From Candidatus Zipacnadia bacterium (lineage in GTDB: Bacteria; Armatimonadota; Zipacnadia; Zipacnadales; Zipacnadaceae): a DNA stretch of 63,039 nt. The notes under the pieces are model-generated. The model made no database searches. It worked only from the letters and a program-made list of their open reading frames with translations, and was not told where the DNA came from. Shown here one piece after another: positions 8,607 to 16,874 of the stretch. Numbering within the stretch: position 1 is the first letter of the stretch; every line of letters begins with the position of its first letter. The position numbers and the translations under genes were made by a program. The stretch is from positions 1-63,039 of the forward strand of contig JALGUR010000004.1 in the NCBI GenBank assembly GCA_029820565.1, given 5' to 3'.

Positions 8607-8790
8607 TGCCTAATACGACCGCGTAGCGCAGGCCTTCGCCCGCCGTAGCGGGCTTCGGCCTGCGGAGGCAGGTTCGCAACCTGAGCCTTCCTCGGGTGGG
8701 GTTAGAGAACCCCACCTACGCGACAATAAATTAGCAGCCCTGCCTACGCGATAATAATTAACAGCCCCGCCTACGCGAGGATGAATTACC
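8607..8790. repeat. Hairpin and short direct-repeat array between ribBA and ribH
   Basis: Contains a 9-bp perfect stem GGTGGGGTT/AACCCCACC (8695-8716), GGTTCGCAACC, and GC-rich palindromes further left. These are followed by three direct repeats beginning CCTACGCGA at 8715, 8743 and 8770, with periods of 28 and 27 bp and a conserved AATAATTAACAGCCC-like core. The array fills most of the ribBA-ribH gap. No coding sequence is evident. Confidence 0.6.
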
Positions 8791-8796
8791 TCGGTA

Positions 8797-10005
8797 TCAG
8801 TCTTGCGCCGTCGGCTCGATAAGATGCCCCAGTTTCTCTTTTTTGGCTCGCAAGTAGCGACGATTGTAGTCGTTGACAGAAACTTGCAGGGGTACCCGCT
8901 CAACTACGTGCAGACCGTAGCCTTCCATCGCGGCGTATTTTTGCGGATTATTGGTCATCAGTCGCATCTTGGTGATGCCCAAATCGGCCAGCACTTGGGC
9001 CCCGATGCCGTAGTCGCGCATATCAGCCGGGAACCCCAGGGCCTCATTGGCTTCCACTGTGTCGTAGCCTTCTTCCTGGAGGTGGTAGGCCCTAATCTTA
9101 TTAACCAGACCAATGCCCCGCCCCTCCTGACTGGCTACATACACCACCACTCCACAGCCTGCGGCCTCGATCATCTGTAGAGCCTGGGCAAGTTGGGCAC
9201 CGCAGTCACACTTCAGTGACCCCAACACATCGCCAGTTACACAGCCCGAGTGCACTCGCACCAGCGGCACTTCACATAAGTCCAGATCCCCCTTGATGAC
9301 GGCCAGATAATCTGTGCCATCCAGTAGCGAGGTATACACCACCAGCCGAAAGTCACCATAATGAGTGGGCAGGTGGGCCTCGGCCTGGCGCTCAATCAGT
9401 TTTTCAGTGCGGCGCCGATACTTGATCAGGTCAGCGATGGTCACCACATTGATCCGGTGATTCTTCCCCAATGTTTGCAGTTGAGACATATTCGCCGCCT
9501 GGCCTTCTTCATCCAGAATCTGGCAGATTACACCGGCCGGATATAGTCCGGCCAGGCGAGCCAGGTCCACGGCTGCTTCGGTATGGCCAGTGCGCTGCAG
9601 TACGCCGCCGGGCGCGGCTCGAATCGGAAAAATATGGCCTGGCTTAGTTAGATCGTCAGAGGTGATGTTAGAATCAATGAGCATATTGATAGTAGCCGCG
9701 CGGTCAGCAGCAGAGTCCCCAGTGGTTACGTCCCGCTTAGCGTCCACTGAGACAGTAAAGGCAGCGCGATCGCTGCCGGTAGCCTGCGGCACCATCGGGG
9801 GCAGATTCAGTTCTTCCAGCCGCTCAGCGGTCATGGCTATGCAAATCAGCCCCCGGGCCTGTTGGATCATAAAGTTGATGCGCTCAGCCGTGGCATGCTC
9901 CGCCGCGAGGATTAAATCTCCCATATTCTGCTCGGCGGCGTCATCAACCACAATCACAAACCGCCCCGCCTTTATGTCCTCAATTGCTTGGCTAATCGTA
10001 GTCAT
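8797..10005 (-). CDS. ribBA: Bifunctional RibBA-type protein; DHBP-synthase domain lacks key residues
   Basis: Fusion of 3,4-dihydroxy-2-butanone 4-phosphate synthase (about residues 1-200) and GTP cyclohydrolase II (about 205-400). The start is MTTISQ at 10005 with GAGGT upstream; the frame opens earlier but without a site. The GCHII half looks functional: zinc Cys in HSGCVTGD and KCDCG, then QEGRGIGL, RDYGIGAQ and LMTNNP. The DHBPS half is odd. Where E. coli RibB has DDEDRENEGD this has DDAAEQNMGD, replacing Arg37, the Mg ligand Glu38 and Glu40. The catalytic Glu174 in CEL is Gln in CQI. RTGHTEA is kept. Inference: GTP cyclohydrolase II activity only. Confidence 0.92.
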   Translation of the reverse strand: MTTISQAIEDIKAGRFVIVVDDAAEQNMGDLILAAEHATAERINFMIQQARGLICIAMTAERLEELNLPPMVPQATGSDRAAFTVSVDAKRDVTTGDSAADRAATINMLIDSNITSDDLTKPGHIFPIRAAPGGVLQRTGHTEAAVDLARLAGLYPAGVICQILDEEGQAANMSQLQTLGKNHRINVVTIADLIKYRRRTEKLIERQAEAHLPTHYGDFRLVVYTSLLDGTDYLAVIKGDLDLCEVPLVRVHSGCVTGDVLGSLKCDCGAQLAQALQMIEAAGCGVVVYVASQEGRGIGLVNKIRAYHLQEEGYDTVEANEALGFPADMRDYGIGAQVLADLGITKMRLMTNNPQKYAAMEGYGLHVVERVPLQVSVNDYNRRYLRAKKEKLGHLIEPTAQD

Positions 10006-10022
10006 CGGTGACCTCAGTATCA

Positions 10023-10670
10023 TTAGCAAAATCCGTGTTCCGCCAGGAACTGTTCGGTAATTTTGCTCGGTGGTGTTTCCTGATGTTCACCAAGCGCCCG
10101 GCGGACATACTTGGCGAGAATGTCCACTTCAATGTTCACGGCACTGCCCATGGGCAGGTTGCCCAGGTTCGTGTTTTGCAAGGTATAGGGAATAATGGCT
10201 ACCGAGAAACTGTTAGTTGCCACGTCGGTCACAGTGAGGCTGATGCCATCTACTGCAATGCTGCCTTTCTCGGCGATGTAAACGATCATCTCCGGTGGGA
10301 TGGCGAATTCCAGCCGCACTGTTTCGCCTTCGGGGGTGCGCCGCTGGAGGTGACCGACGCAATCCACATGGCCCTGCACGAAATGTCCGCCCATCCGCTC
10401 TCCGACGGCCACAGGTCGCTCCAGGTTCACTGGCGTACCGACTCGCCAACTGCCGGCAGTAGTCCGCTGCAAGGTTTCGCTCCCCAGGTAGAAACTGAAG
10501 GCCGAACCGGTGACCTGTTCTACCGTCAAGCAAGCACCATTGACGGCGATACTATCTCCGGGTTGAGTGGTTGAGGCAACTTGGGACGCCTCTATCCACA
10601 AGGTCAACCCGCCGCTGGTGCGCTGCAGGTGTGATACCTGACCTACTTCTTCAATCAGTCCGGTGAACAT
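10023..10670 (-). CDS. ribE: Riboflavin synthase alpha subunit
   Basis: Dismutates two 6,7-dimethyl-8-ribityllumazine molecules to riboflavin. 215 residues made of two homologous lumazine-binding barrels. The N-terminus MFTGLIEEVGQV is characteristic. The repeats are marked by VNGACLTVEQV in the first half and VDGISLTVTDV in the second; GGHFVQGHVD starts the second barrel. It overlaps ribD by 16 bp and ends 17 bp before the ribBA start, so translation is probably coupled through the operon. Confidence 0.96.
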   Translation of the reverse strand: MFTGLIEEVGQVSHLQRTSGGLTLWIEASQVASTTQPGDSIAVNGACLTVEQVTGSAFSFYLGSETLQRTTAGSWRVGTPVNLERPVAVGERMGGHFVQGHVDCVGHLQRRTPEGETVRLEFAIPPEMIVYIAEKGSIAVDGISLTVTDVATNSFSVAIIPYTLQNTNLGNLPMGSAVNIEVDILAKYVRRALGEHQETPPSKITEQFLAEHGFC

Positions 10671-11803
10671 GGGGGCGACTGGCCCACCTCGGGTAAGTAT
10701 GCAGTGATCAATACGTCCGCGCCAATTTGCTGGATGTCAGTAATCTCGAACTTAATGGTCTCGGACATCTCGGTGCTCTGGAGGCCATTGACCGCGCTGA
10801 GGGCCTGCCGGTCGCCCACAATCTTCGGGGCATAGAACATCAGCAACTTGTCCACCAGACCCTCGGCCAGCAGACCGCCGACCAATGTACTTCCTCCCTC
10901 CACCAACACGCTCATAATATCCCGTTGCCCCAGGGCTTGCATAAGGGCAGCAAGGTCTACTTTTCCATTCTTCTCGGGCAACTCCCAGACCTCTGCCCCA
11001 CTCCGCCGCAGCCGCTCAATCCGGCTTTGGGGCGCTTCAGCAGTGGTAGCAATAATGCAGCCAGCCTCACTCGGACTGCTGACAACTTGCGCCGCCGCTG
11101 GCGTGCGAGAGTGGGTGTCGACAATGATTCGCAGCGCATCACGCGCCTCGGGACTGTCCAGTCGCGTGGTTAAGGCCGGGTCATCGGCCAGCACTGTGCC
11201 TATTCCCACCATCACCGCGTCGCTGCGGTCGCGCAGTTGATGAACATATTCGCGGGCTTCGGCCTCAGTGACCCAGCGCGAATCGCCGGTGCGGGTGGCA
11301 ATCTTCCCGTCCAGCGAACAGGCCAGTTTCACCGTCACAAATGGCAGCCCAGTGGTCTTATGCTTGAAATATGCCTCATTGAGCCGACGGGCCTGGTCTT
11401 CCAGGAGTCCACCGATTGTCTGAATGCCCTTCTCGCTCAGCACCTGGTCAGCGCGGCCCGCGTTGCTTGAATCACAATCCTGGCACGCATAGATGACCCG
11501 TTTGATGCCTGCCCTGCTTATTGCTTCGGTGCAGGGCGGGGTACGGCCGGCCGTAGAACACGGCTCTAATGTCACATATAGGTCAGCGCCTTGGGCCAGT
11601 TGGTTGGCTTGGTTAAGCGCGTTTACCTCAGCATGGGGCTGGCCGGCCGCCTGATGATAACCTTCACCAACAATGTGCCCATCTCTGACCACTACAGCAC
11701 CGACGGCTGGATTGGGCGAAGTTCTGCCCAGACTACCAGCAGCCAGTTGTAAGGCTCGTCGCATATATTGATGATGTTTGTCCTGGCTCACCAGACTTTT
11801 CAA
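10655..11803 (-). CDS. ribD: Riboflavin biosynthesis deaminase/reductase
   Basis: Bifunctional enzyme for the second and third steps of riboflavin synthesis. The N-terminal zinc deaminase has GQPHAEVNAL and EPCSTAGRTPPC carrying the His and Cys ligands and catalytic Glu. The C-terminal NADPH reductase starts near VTVKLACSLDGKIA and includes GIGTVLADDPALTTR and VLVEGGSTL. 382 residues if it starts at TTG 11803, which overlaps the upstream stop codon; the ATG at 11764 (MRRALQLA) is an alternative and loses no domain. First rib gene of the operon, directly after a small membrane protein gene. Confidence 0.94.
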   Translation of the reverse strand: MKSLVSQDKHHQYMRRALQLAAGSLGRTSPNPAVGAVVVRDGHIVGEGYHQAAGQPHAEVNALNQANQLAQGADLYVTLEPCSTAGRTPPCTEAISRAGIKRVIYACQDCDSSNAGRADQVLSEKGIQTIGGLLEDQARRLNEAYFKHKTTGLPFVTVKLACSLDGKIATRTGDSRWVTEAEAREYVHQLRDRSDAVMVGIGTVLADDPALTTRLDSPEARDALRIIVDTHSRTPAAAQVVSSPSEAGCIIATTAEAPQSRIERLRRSGAEVWELPEKNGKVDLAALMQALGQRDIMSVLVEGGSTLVGGLLAEGLVDKLLMFYAPKIVGDRQALSAVNGLQSTEMSETIKFEITDIQQIGADVLITAYLPEVGQSPPCSPD

Positions 11804-12204
11804 TCAATCTTATTATTATCAGCCTGCTTACCTTCGGCCGCAGCCTTCATTTCGCGCTGCAGTTGGGCCATGCGCTCGTATAACTCGGCGCGAGCCCGGT
11901 GCTGAGCCCGGCGCACCTGCCGCAGGTCCACTACCGCCAGCACCACTACCACAACCGCCATCAGCATAAGCATCAACCAGAATATTATCTCGGTGAGGGG
12001 CTGCTGACGGGTATTGAAATAGACCACCCCCCCAAAACTCAGGCCAATTATGGCCAGCAGCAGTACGGCCATCACCAGCCGTAAGGTCAACTGCGACCGT
12101 GATATCAGTTGCTGGCCGCGGCGGTACTGGCTGATCTGCACCAGGGCACTGATGACAATGATCACTGCCACTATCGCTAAACCCACGCCTACGGGATAAC
12201 TCAC
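11800..12204 (-). CDS. Small membrane protein of unknown function
   Basis: Not recognised. The 134-residue product from GTG 12204 (AGGAG about seven bases upstream) has three hydrophobic segments: VGVGLAIVAVIIVISALVQI, LVMAVLLLAIIGLSFGGVVY and IIFWLMLMLMAVVVVVLAVV. A charged, probably coiled-coil cytoplasmic tail rich in Arg, Ala, Glu and Gln follows. Its stop codon overlaps the ribD start, making it the first gene of the rib transcript. Position alone suggests co-expression with riboflavin synthesis; a transport role is not supported by its size or sequence. Confidence 0.7.
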   Translation of the reverse strand: MSYPVGVGLAIVAVIIVISALVQISQYRRGQQLISRSQLTLRLVMAVLLLAIIGLSFGGVVYFNTRQQPLTEIIFWLMLMLMAVVVVVLAVVDLRQVRRAQHRARAELYERMAQLQREMKAAAEGKQADNNKID

Positions 12205-12234
12205 AACTGCTCTCCTATCTTCTGGCTTTTCTTG

Positions 12235-12263
12235 ACAATAACACAACCTCAGCGCCGCGTCAA
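12235..12263 (-). promoter_or_regulatory. Sigma70-type promoter for the rib operon
   Basis: On the minus strand TTGACG (12263-12258), 17-bp spacer, TATTGT (12240-12235). The predicted leader to the GTG at 12204 is about 25 nt, too short for an FMN riboswitch, and no riboswitch signature was seen. Confidence 0.5.
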
Positions 12264-12276
12264 GCAGGCATACCCC

Positions 12277-12305
12277 TTGACTTATTTGAGCATAATAGTT
12301 ATACT
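12277..12305 (+). promoter_or_regulatory. Sigma70-type promoter for the Pro/Gly-rich secreted protein
   Basis: TTGACT (12277-12282), 17-bp spacer, TATACT (12300-12305), back to back with the rib promoter on the other strand. It lies 56 bp upstream of the ATG at 12362. Confidence 0.6.
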
Positions 12306-12361
12306 GCCGATGATTTGTAGGCGGCTATAACATTTACTATTATGTATAAAGGATAGCACCA

Positions 12362-13750
12362 ATGAGACTCAACCGACACGCTCTATTCATCGCCATTATA
12401 GTCGGGACAGTGGCATTCGCCGGTTATTTTGTGTTACTACCTATGCTGTCGGCCCAGCCACCGGGGCCAGGAGGCCCCATGCCACCGAGGCCAGGAGGAC
12501 CCGGAGGTCCGATGCCGCCAGGGCCAGGAGGCCCCATGCCTCCAGGGCCCGGAGGCCCGATGGGGCCGCCCGGGATGGGCATGCCGGGGCCAGGCGGGCG
12601 CATGGGGGCAGGTGCCCAAGGACTGACGTGGACTGAGAACGAGATGCCCGAGGACCTCCAGATGACTTATCCCGAGTTTTTGCGCAAGGAAGGCCTAATG
12701 CCAGTGCCGATCCCCAAGGACTTGCTGCGCGACGAAGAGGACAAGCCCAAACAGAAAAGCCGCACTCACTGGCGGCAACTACACAACCTGTACAAAGAAG
12801 CCCGGCCGCCGGAGGAAGCCAGGGCTGCCATCGGCAGCCACGGCCGCCGACTGCTGCGGGAAATTCAGACCCAATTGGCTGTGGAAAGGAAAGAATCACA
12901 AGCCATCAACGACCTCTACCAGTCAGCCTTAGGGGGCTTCTGGTTTGAGATTGGGTATCCTACCTACACTCCTTCGGCAGTGACCAGCGACAATGTCAGT
13001 ATCTCCATTGATGTAGTGATGCACGTTAAAGAGTCGCTCCAACGCAGTTATGGCAAGACAATTCATAACCGACTGAAGAAGTTTGACAATCTCGGCGAAC
13101 ATCGCACTGCCTTCAGTTTCATCACCTATGCGGGTGGCTACTGGCATCCTCATACCCTTCAACTTAGCCCCGCAGCCGTGGCCGAGTGGGGCAGCCTGTG
13201 GTCGCAGAATGAGGTCCGGCTGCGCTTGCTGGATGGCACCGGCCGGGCGGTAGCGTCCCAGACGCAACCGGCCGGACATTCCAGCAATACCCCTACCCAG
13301 ATAGTCTACCCGCCCGAAGTACGATTGACTCCCGAGCACGGATATCTCAGTGCGGCCCAACAGACGAACTTCAGCGGCGGGAAGTTCCAGGCCGATTATA
13401 CCAAGGGCTGGCGGTACACCTTCCAGTTACCGCTAAGCCTGCAGCAACTGGCCCGGCTGGATAAGGCCGAGGCGCAATTGATCGGGGCCGACGGCGAGGC
13501 ACATTCCACCAGCACGGTGCGCGGAACTCGTCATGGTCCGTATGCCGGACAGTTGCCGGGGGCCGCCGCCGCGCCCACTCGTGGCGCAGGTATGCCCGGT
13601 GTCGGCCCGGAGATGGGCGGACCAGGCATGCCGCCTGGCCCTGAAATGGGCAGACCAGGTGGCCCACCTCCTATGCCTCCCGGCGCTGGCCGCGTGCCGC
13701 CCGGGGCCCGAGTTCCTGGCCCTCCGCCCCCCATGCCCGGAATGCTTTAG
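12362..13750 (+). CDS. Secreted Pro/Gly-rich (collagen-like) protein
   Basis: 462 residues with no recognised catalytic domain. An N-terminal signal peptide (ALFIAIIVGTVAFAGYFVLL) is followed by a low-complexity run of PGGPMPPGP-type triplets to about residue 85. A folded middle of about 270 residues follows (charged, with GYPTYTPSAVTSDNVSIS and TKGWRYTFQLPLSLQQLAR), then a second Pro/Gly/Met-rich tail from about 400. Collagen-like Gly-X-Y repeats often form extended surface or envelope structures; here the repeat is irregular, so a triple helix is not certain. Monocistronic: own promoter upstream and a strong terminator 24 bp after the stop. Confidence 0.8.
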   Translation: MRLNRHALFIAIIVGTVAFAGYFVLLPMLSAQPPGPGGPMPPRPGGPGGPMPPGPGGPMPPGPGGPMGPPGMGMPGPGGRMGAGAQGLTWTENEMPEDLQMTYPEFLRKEGLMPVPIPKDLLRDEEDKPKQKSRTHWRQLHNLYKEARPPEEARAAIGSHGRRLLREIQTQLAVERKESQAINDLYQSALGGFWFEIGYPTYTPSAVTSDNVSISIDVVMHVKESLQRSYGKTIHNRLKKFDNLGEHRTAFSFITYAGGYWHPHTLQLSPAAVAEWGSLWSQNEVRLRLLDGTGRAVASQTQPAGHSSNTPTQIVYPPEVRLTPEHGYLSAAQQTNFSGGKFQADYTKGWRYTFQLPLSLQQLARLDKAEAQLIGADGEAHSTSTVRGTRHGPYAGQLPGAAAAPTRGAGMPGVGPEMGGPGMPPGPEMGRPGGPPPMPPGAGRVPPGARVPGPPPPMPGML

Positions 13751-13773
13751 GCCAAAGCCCATTGGTAATAAGA

Positions 13774-13814
13774 GGCCCAGCAATAGCCAATTCTCTTGCT
13801 GGGCCCTTTTCTTT
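13774..13814 (+). terminator. Intrinsic terminator
   Basis: Perfect 10-bp stem GGCCCAGCAA/TTGCTGGGCC with a 12-nt loop followed by CTTTTCTTT, just after the secreted protein gene. Confidence 0.9.
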
Positions 13815-13865
13815 GTCCCGCACATGCAGAGCACACAATCGGCAGGCAAGGTATCATTAACCACT

Positions 13866-13918
13866 GTAGGAGGGACATTCTTGTCCCGATGTGGTCGCGG
13901 CAGGAGTGCCGCTCCTAC
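13866..13918. repeat. 54-bp-class double-hairpin palindromic repeat
   Basis: Bounded by GTAGGAG and CTCCTAC. It contains GGGACATTCTTGTCCC and GCGGCAGGAGTGCCGC hairpins. It has the same architecture as the units at 24071-24125 and 57917-57970, and lies in the gap between the terminator and the pyrG remnant. Confidence 0.75.
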
Positions 13919-13996
13919 GGTACAGTAGACACAAAGGACTTGCGGGCCGGGCTCGCTCCGCTCGACCGGCCCCTCCAGACGGCAATTGCGGCGGGA

Positions 13997-14266
13997 TCAT
14001 CCGCCCGAGGCAGCAGGGGTGCACTCCGCGGCGGCGGCCACTAACCCCCGGAACAGCGGATGGGCGCGATTGGGGCGGGACTTGAACTCAGGATGGGCCT
14101 GGGTAGCGATAAAATAGGGATGGTCAGGCAACTCAATTATCTCCACCAAGTCACCTTCCGGTGAGGTGCCCGAAAAGACCAGCCCACATTCCTCCAGTTC
14201 GTCCCGGTAGGCATTGTTGACCTCATAGCGGTGCCGATGCCGCTCAAACCCAACCGCGCAGTGCAA
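13997..14266 (-). pseudogene. pyrG: 3' remnant of CTP synthase (glutaminase domain end)
   Basis: Encodes only the last ~85 residues of CTP synthase: [19 protein letters not shown], then [20 protein letters not shown] with the His and Glu of the glutaminase triad, and [12 protein letters not shown] at the C-terminus. The synthetase domain and the nucleophile Cys (over 440 residues) are absent. Recognisable homology begins exactly at the gdhA stop codon, whose TGA sits within the TTTGAGCGG of the pyrG frame. Inference: a deletion or translocation fused the pyrG 3' end behind gdhA. It cannot make CTP alone; a complete pyrG must lie elsewhere. Confidence 0.85.
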
Positions 14267-15491
14267 CTGCCTCGGCGACTCGTTGGACCGCCACCAGATA
14301 TGCAGCAGTACGCATATCTACTCCATGGTGGTTAGCAACGTCGCCCACAGTGTGGTAAGCCTCGGTCATCTTCTTATCCAGGCGCTGGTGAACATACTCT
14401 TCGGACCACTGGTCACGAGAAGCGTTCTGGACCATTTCGAAGTAGGAGACAGTTACCCCACCGGCATTGCACAGGAAGTCGGGGATGACGTGGATGTCAT
14501 TCTCATAGAGGATAGGGTCAGCCTCGGGAGTGGTAGGTCCGTTGGCCGCTTCGGCGACAATCTTGGCCTTAATCTGGGCGGCGTTATCAGCAGTGATCAC
14601 GTTCTCCAGAGCAGCCGGCCACAGCACATCTACATCCAGTGCCAGCAGTTCACCGTTATCTATGCTATCGGCAGCGGGGAAGCCGGCCACCGACCCGGTC
14701 CGGGCCTTGTGTTGCAGGACGGCTTCAGCGTTTAGCCCGGCCTCATTGATGATGCCGCCGCTGGAGTCGCTAACGGCGATAATCCGGCAGCCAAACAGTT
14801 GCTGGCCCAATATGGCCGTATACGAGCCGGCATTCCCGTAGCCTTGCACTGCGATTGTGGCCCCACCCAAGTCAATATCCAGTTCCTGAGCTGCCTCACG
14901 CACGGTGTACCAGCCGCCCCGGGCCGTGGCGTCGTTGCGGCCCAGCGAACCACCTATTCCCAGCGGCTTGCCCGTAATCGCCCCGAAGTCGCTGTTGCCC
15001 GATAGTCTACAGTACTCGTCCATCATCCAGGCCATTATCTGCGGGGTAGTGTAGACGTCCGGTGCCGCAATATCGCGGTCCGGCCCGATTATTCGACCTA
15101 CCTGGCCAATGTAGGCCCGACTCAGCCGCTCCAACTCGGCCTCGGACATTTCCTTGGGGTTACAAATCACTCCCCCCTTGGCGCCACCCAACGGAATGTC
15201 CACAACGGCACATTTCCACGTCATCCACATCGCCAGCGCCCGGACTGTGTCTATAGTCTCGGCCGGATGGTAGCGAATACCACCTTTGGTGGGGCCCCGG
15301 GCGTCATTATGCTGAATCCGGAAGCCCTCAAATACTTGCACGCTTCCGTCATCCATGTGTACGGGCAATCGCACCTGCAATTCCCGCAACGGCCACCGTA
15401 GTAACTCACGCATAGCCGGTTCAAGTTCTAACAAGTCAGCAGCCCGGTCTACCTCGGCTTGGGCTACGGTAAACGGGTTATATTCTACCAT
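14244..15491 (-). CDS. gdhA: Glu/Leu/Phe/Val-type dehydrogenase, probably glutamate dehydrogenase
   Basis: NAD(P)-dependent oxidative deamination of glutamate or reductive amination of 2-oxoglutarate. 415 residues from ATG 15491 (MVEYNPF; GGAG nine bases upstream). Family marks: [20 protein letters not shown], the catalytic Lys in [20 protein letters not shown], Rossmann glycines in VQGYGNAGS and [12 protein letters not shown]. The C-terminus RGWV is the natural end. It lies 22 bp after the GMP-synthase-like gene. The shared control region with the NrpR-like regulator suggests nitrogen-responsive control. Confidence 0.93.
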   Translation of the reverse strand: MVEYNPFTVAQAEVDRAADLLELEPAMRELLRWPLRELQVRLPVHMDDGSVQVFEGFRIQHNDARGPTKGGIRYHPAETIDTVRALAMWMTWKCAVVDIPLGGAKGGVICNPKEMSEAELERLSRAYIGQVGRIIGPDRDIAAPDVYTTPQIMAWMMDEYCRLSGNSDFGAITGKPLGIGGSLGRNDATARGGWYTVREAAQELDIDLGGATIAVQGYGNAGSYTAILGQQLFGCRIIAVSDSSGGIINEAGLNAEAVLQHKARTGSVAGFPAADSIDNGELLALDVDVLWPAALENVITADNAAQIKAKIVAEAANGPTTPEADPILYENDIHVIPDFLCNAGGVTVSYFEMVQNASRDQWSEEYVHQRLDKKMTEAYHTVGDVANHHGVDMRTAAYLVAVQRVAEAVALRGWV

Positions 15492-15513
15492 ATTCGTATC
15501 TCCGTTGGATAAG

Positions 15514-16446
15514 CTAAATATACTCAATAGTGCTGGGCGGTTTGGGTGTAAGGTCGTATAGTACCTTGGTAACGCCCGACACTTCGGTACAGATGCGCTC
15601 CTGAAGACGACGGAGTCTGTCCCAGTGCAGTTCGGTGACCGAAGCGGTCATAGCATCTTCGGACTCCACTGATCTGACTGCAATAATCTGTCCAAAGGCC
15701 CGACCTCCAGCCTCGTCCAGGCCAGTGGCCCGGTCATTGAGCAGAACTGCAAAGCCCTGGAATGGCTGTAGGTCGGATAGTTCCTCTTCCACAATTACGG
15801 TAGCGGCTCGCACGGTGGCCACCCGCTGCGGCGTTACCTCCCCAACCACTCGGGTGGCCAGACCAGGGCCGGGGAAGGGCATACGTTGGGATATCGCTTC
15901 AGGCAGCCCCAACTCTGCGGCGACCTGACGGACCTCGGGCTTGAATAATTCACGCAACGGCTCCAGAATTTGCAGCCCGTAGGTGCCCGGATCCAAGCCG
16001 ATTTGTTCCAGGATGTTGTGCTGGGTCTTCACACCGCGTTGGGTCTCAATTACATCCGCGGCAATAGTGCCCTGGAGCAGGAATGAGGCTCCACTGTCAC
16101 GGACAGCAGTGCCCAGAGTGTTGTAGAAGGTATCCCGAAAAGCCTGGCGCTTTTCCTCGGGGTCGGTGATTCCTGCCAGAGTCGCGAAGAAGTCGGCGGC
16201 GCGATCAATAACCTCCACCGATATACCTAACTCGGCGAAGGCCGCCGCTACCATCTCTCCCTCGCCCTCTCGCATCAGGCCATCATCAATGAACAGGGCG
16301 AGGAGTTGGTCACCGATGGCCTTGTGGGCCAGCGCGGCGACCGCCGAACTGTCCACTCCACCCGAGAGCGCGACCAAAGCGGTGTTATTTCCTACTGTGT
16401 TACGAATCTCTTCCGTTTGTTGGGCCACAAAATCTTTGGGATTCAA
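15514..16446 (-). CDS. guaA: GMP synthase ATP-pyrophosphatase subunit (no glutaminase domain)
   Basis: ATP-PPase plus dimerisation domain of GMP synthase, which aminates XMP to GMP. The PP-loop SGGVDSS, the DDGLMREGE segment, [13 protein letters not shown] and the C-terminal PPSTIEYI are present. About 310 residues with no N-terminal class I glutaminase, the split arrangement known from archaea, where a separate GuaAa subunit provides ammonia. The loop normally reading SHHN is changed to TQHN. Start: TTG 16446 has AGAGGAG about eight bases upstream; GTG 16464 is the alternative. Free ammonia or an unlinked glutaminase must supply nitrogen. Co-directional with gdhA. Confidence 0.9.
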   Translation of the reverse strand: MNPKDFVAQQTEEIRNTVGNNTALVALSGGVDSSAVAALAHKAIGDQLLALFIDDGLMREGEGEMVAAAFAELGISVEVIDRAADFFATLAGITDPEEKRQAFRDTFYNTLGTAVRDSGASFLLQGTIAADVIETQRGVKTQHNILEQIGLDPGTYGLQILEPLRELFKPEVRQVAAELGLPEAISQRMPFPGPGLATRVVGEVTPQRVATVRAATVIVEEELSDLQPFQGFAVLLNDRATGLDEAGGRAFGQIIAVRSVESEDAMTASVTELHWDRLRRLQERICTEVSGVTKVLYDLTPKPPSTIEYI

Positions 16447-16718
16447 TTCTCTGTCTCCTCTCACTCTATCTCAGACGGGCTTGCAAGGGTTAGTGATCTG
16501 CGAAATGACCATACTCCGGCCTCTGACAAACTCATTGGGCGTGGCGACGTAGGAGTCCGGAGCGAGACCAGACCACCGATAGCCGGCACCGGGCCCCGCT
16601 CCGGGCGGGGGGGATAACTGGCTAATAGGCATGCTTTCAAAGGTCATAGACATACGAAAGGACTATATGCCGACCGCCGGCAAACTCACACCACACCCTA
16701 CTATCTGTAATTTGTCTT

Positions 16719-16748
16719 AGTTTATTGTTTCTTTATAGATACTGTCAA
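16719..16748 (-). promoter_or_regulatory. Promoter for guaA-gdhA
   Basis: Minus-strand TTGACA (16748-16743), 18-bp spacer, TAAACT (16724-16719). The -35 box abuts the CGGAA half-site at 16749. Confidence 0.5.
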
Positions 16749-16806
16749 CGGAATAGGAGCGGCAAATTTCTTCCGCTTATCTGCTTGACATCGGGAGAGT
16801 TTTCCG
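16749..16806. promoter_or_regulatory. Candidate operator with phased CGGAA/TTCCG half-sites
   Basis: Half-sites CGGAA (16749), TTCCG (16771), CGGGA (16792) and TTCCG (16802) start 22, 21 and 10 bp apart, close to whole helical turns. They lie between the divergent guaA and nrpR-like promoters; the last pair sits inside the nrpR-like promoter spacer. Archaeal NrpR binds GGAA-N6-TTCC; the spacing here is not identical (N5 in the closest pair), so assignment to this regulator is inference. Confidence 0.45.
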
Positions 16807-16813
16807 CTATGTT
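16785..16813 (+). promoter_or_regulatory. Promoter for the NrpR-like regulator
   Basis: TTGACA (16785-16790), 17-bp spacer, TATGTT (16808-16813). The spacer carries the inverted repeat CGGGA-N5-TTCCG, suggesting autorepression. Confidence 0.6.
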
Positions 16814-16874
16814 TTGCCTATGATACCGCATAGCAAACCACATCATATGCCCTTTAGTCAAGAATTGGGGGAAA

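Noticed and set aside
8715-8790. CRISPR-like array
   Set aside because: Only three repeats of 27-28 bp with no unique spacers and no cas genes; they are contiguous direct repeats.
12205-12361. FMN riboswitch upstream of the rib operon
   Set aside because: No RFN-like sequence found, and the predicted leader is too short.
16471-16653. 60-codon open frame just upstream of the GMP synthase gene on the same strand
   Set aside because: Pro/Gly-rich start, no convincing Shine-Dalgarno at any of its ATGs, no family, and it lies in the leader between the guaA promoter and gene.
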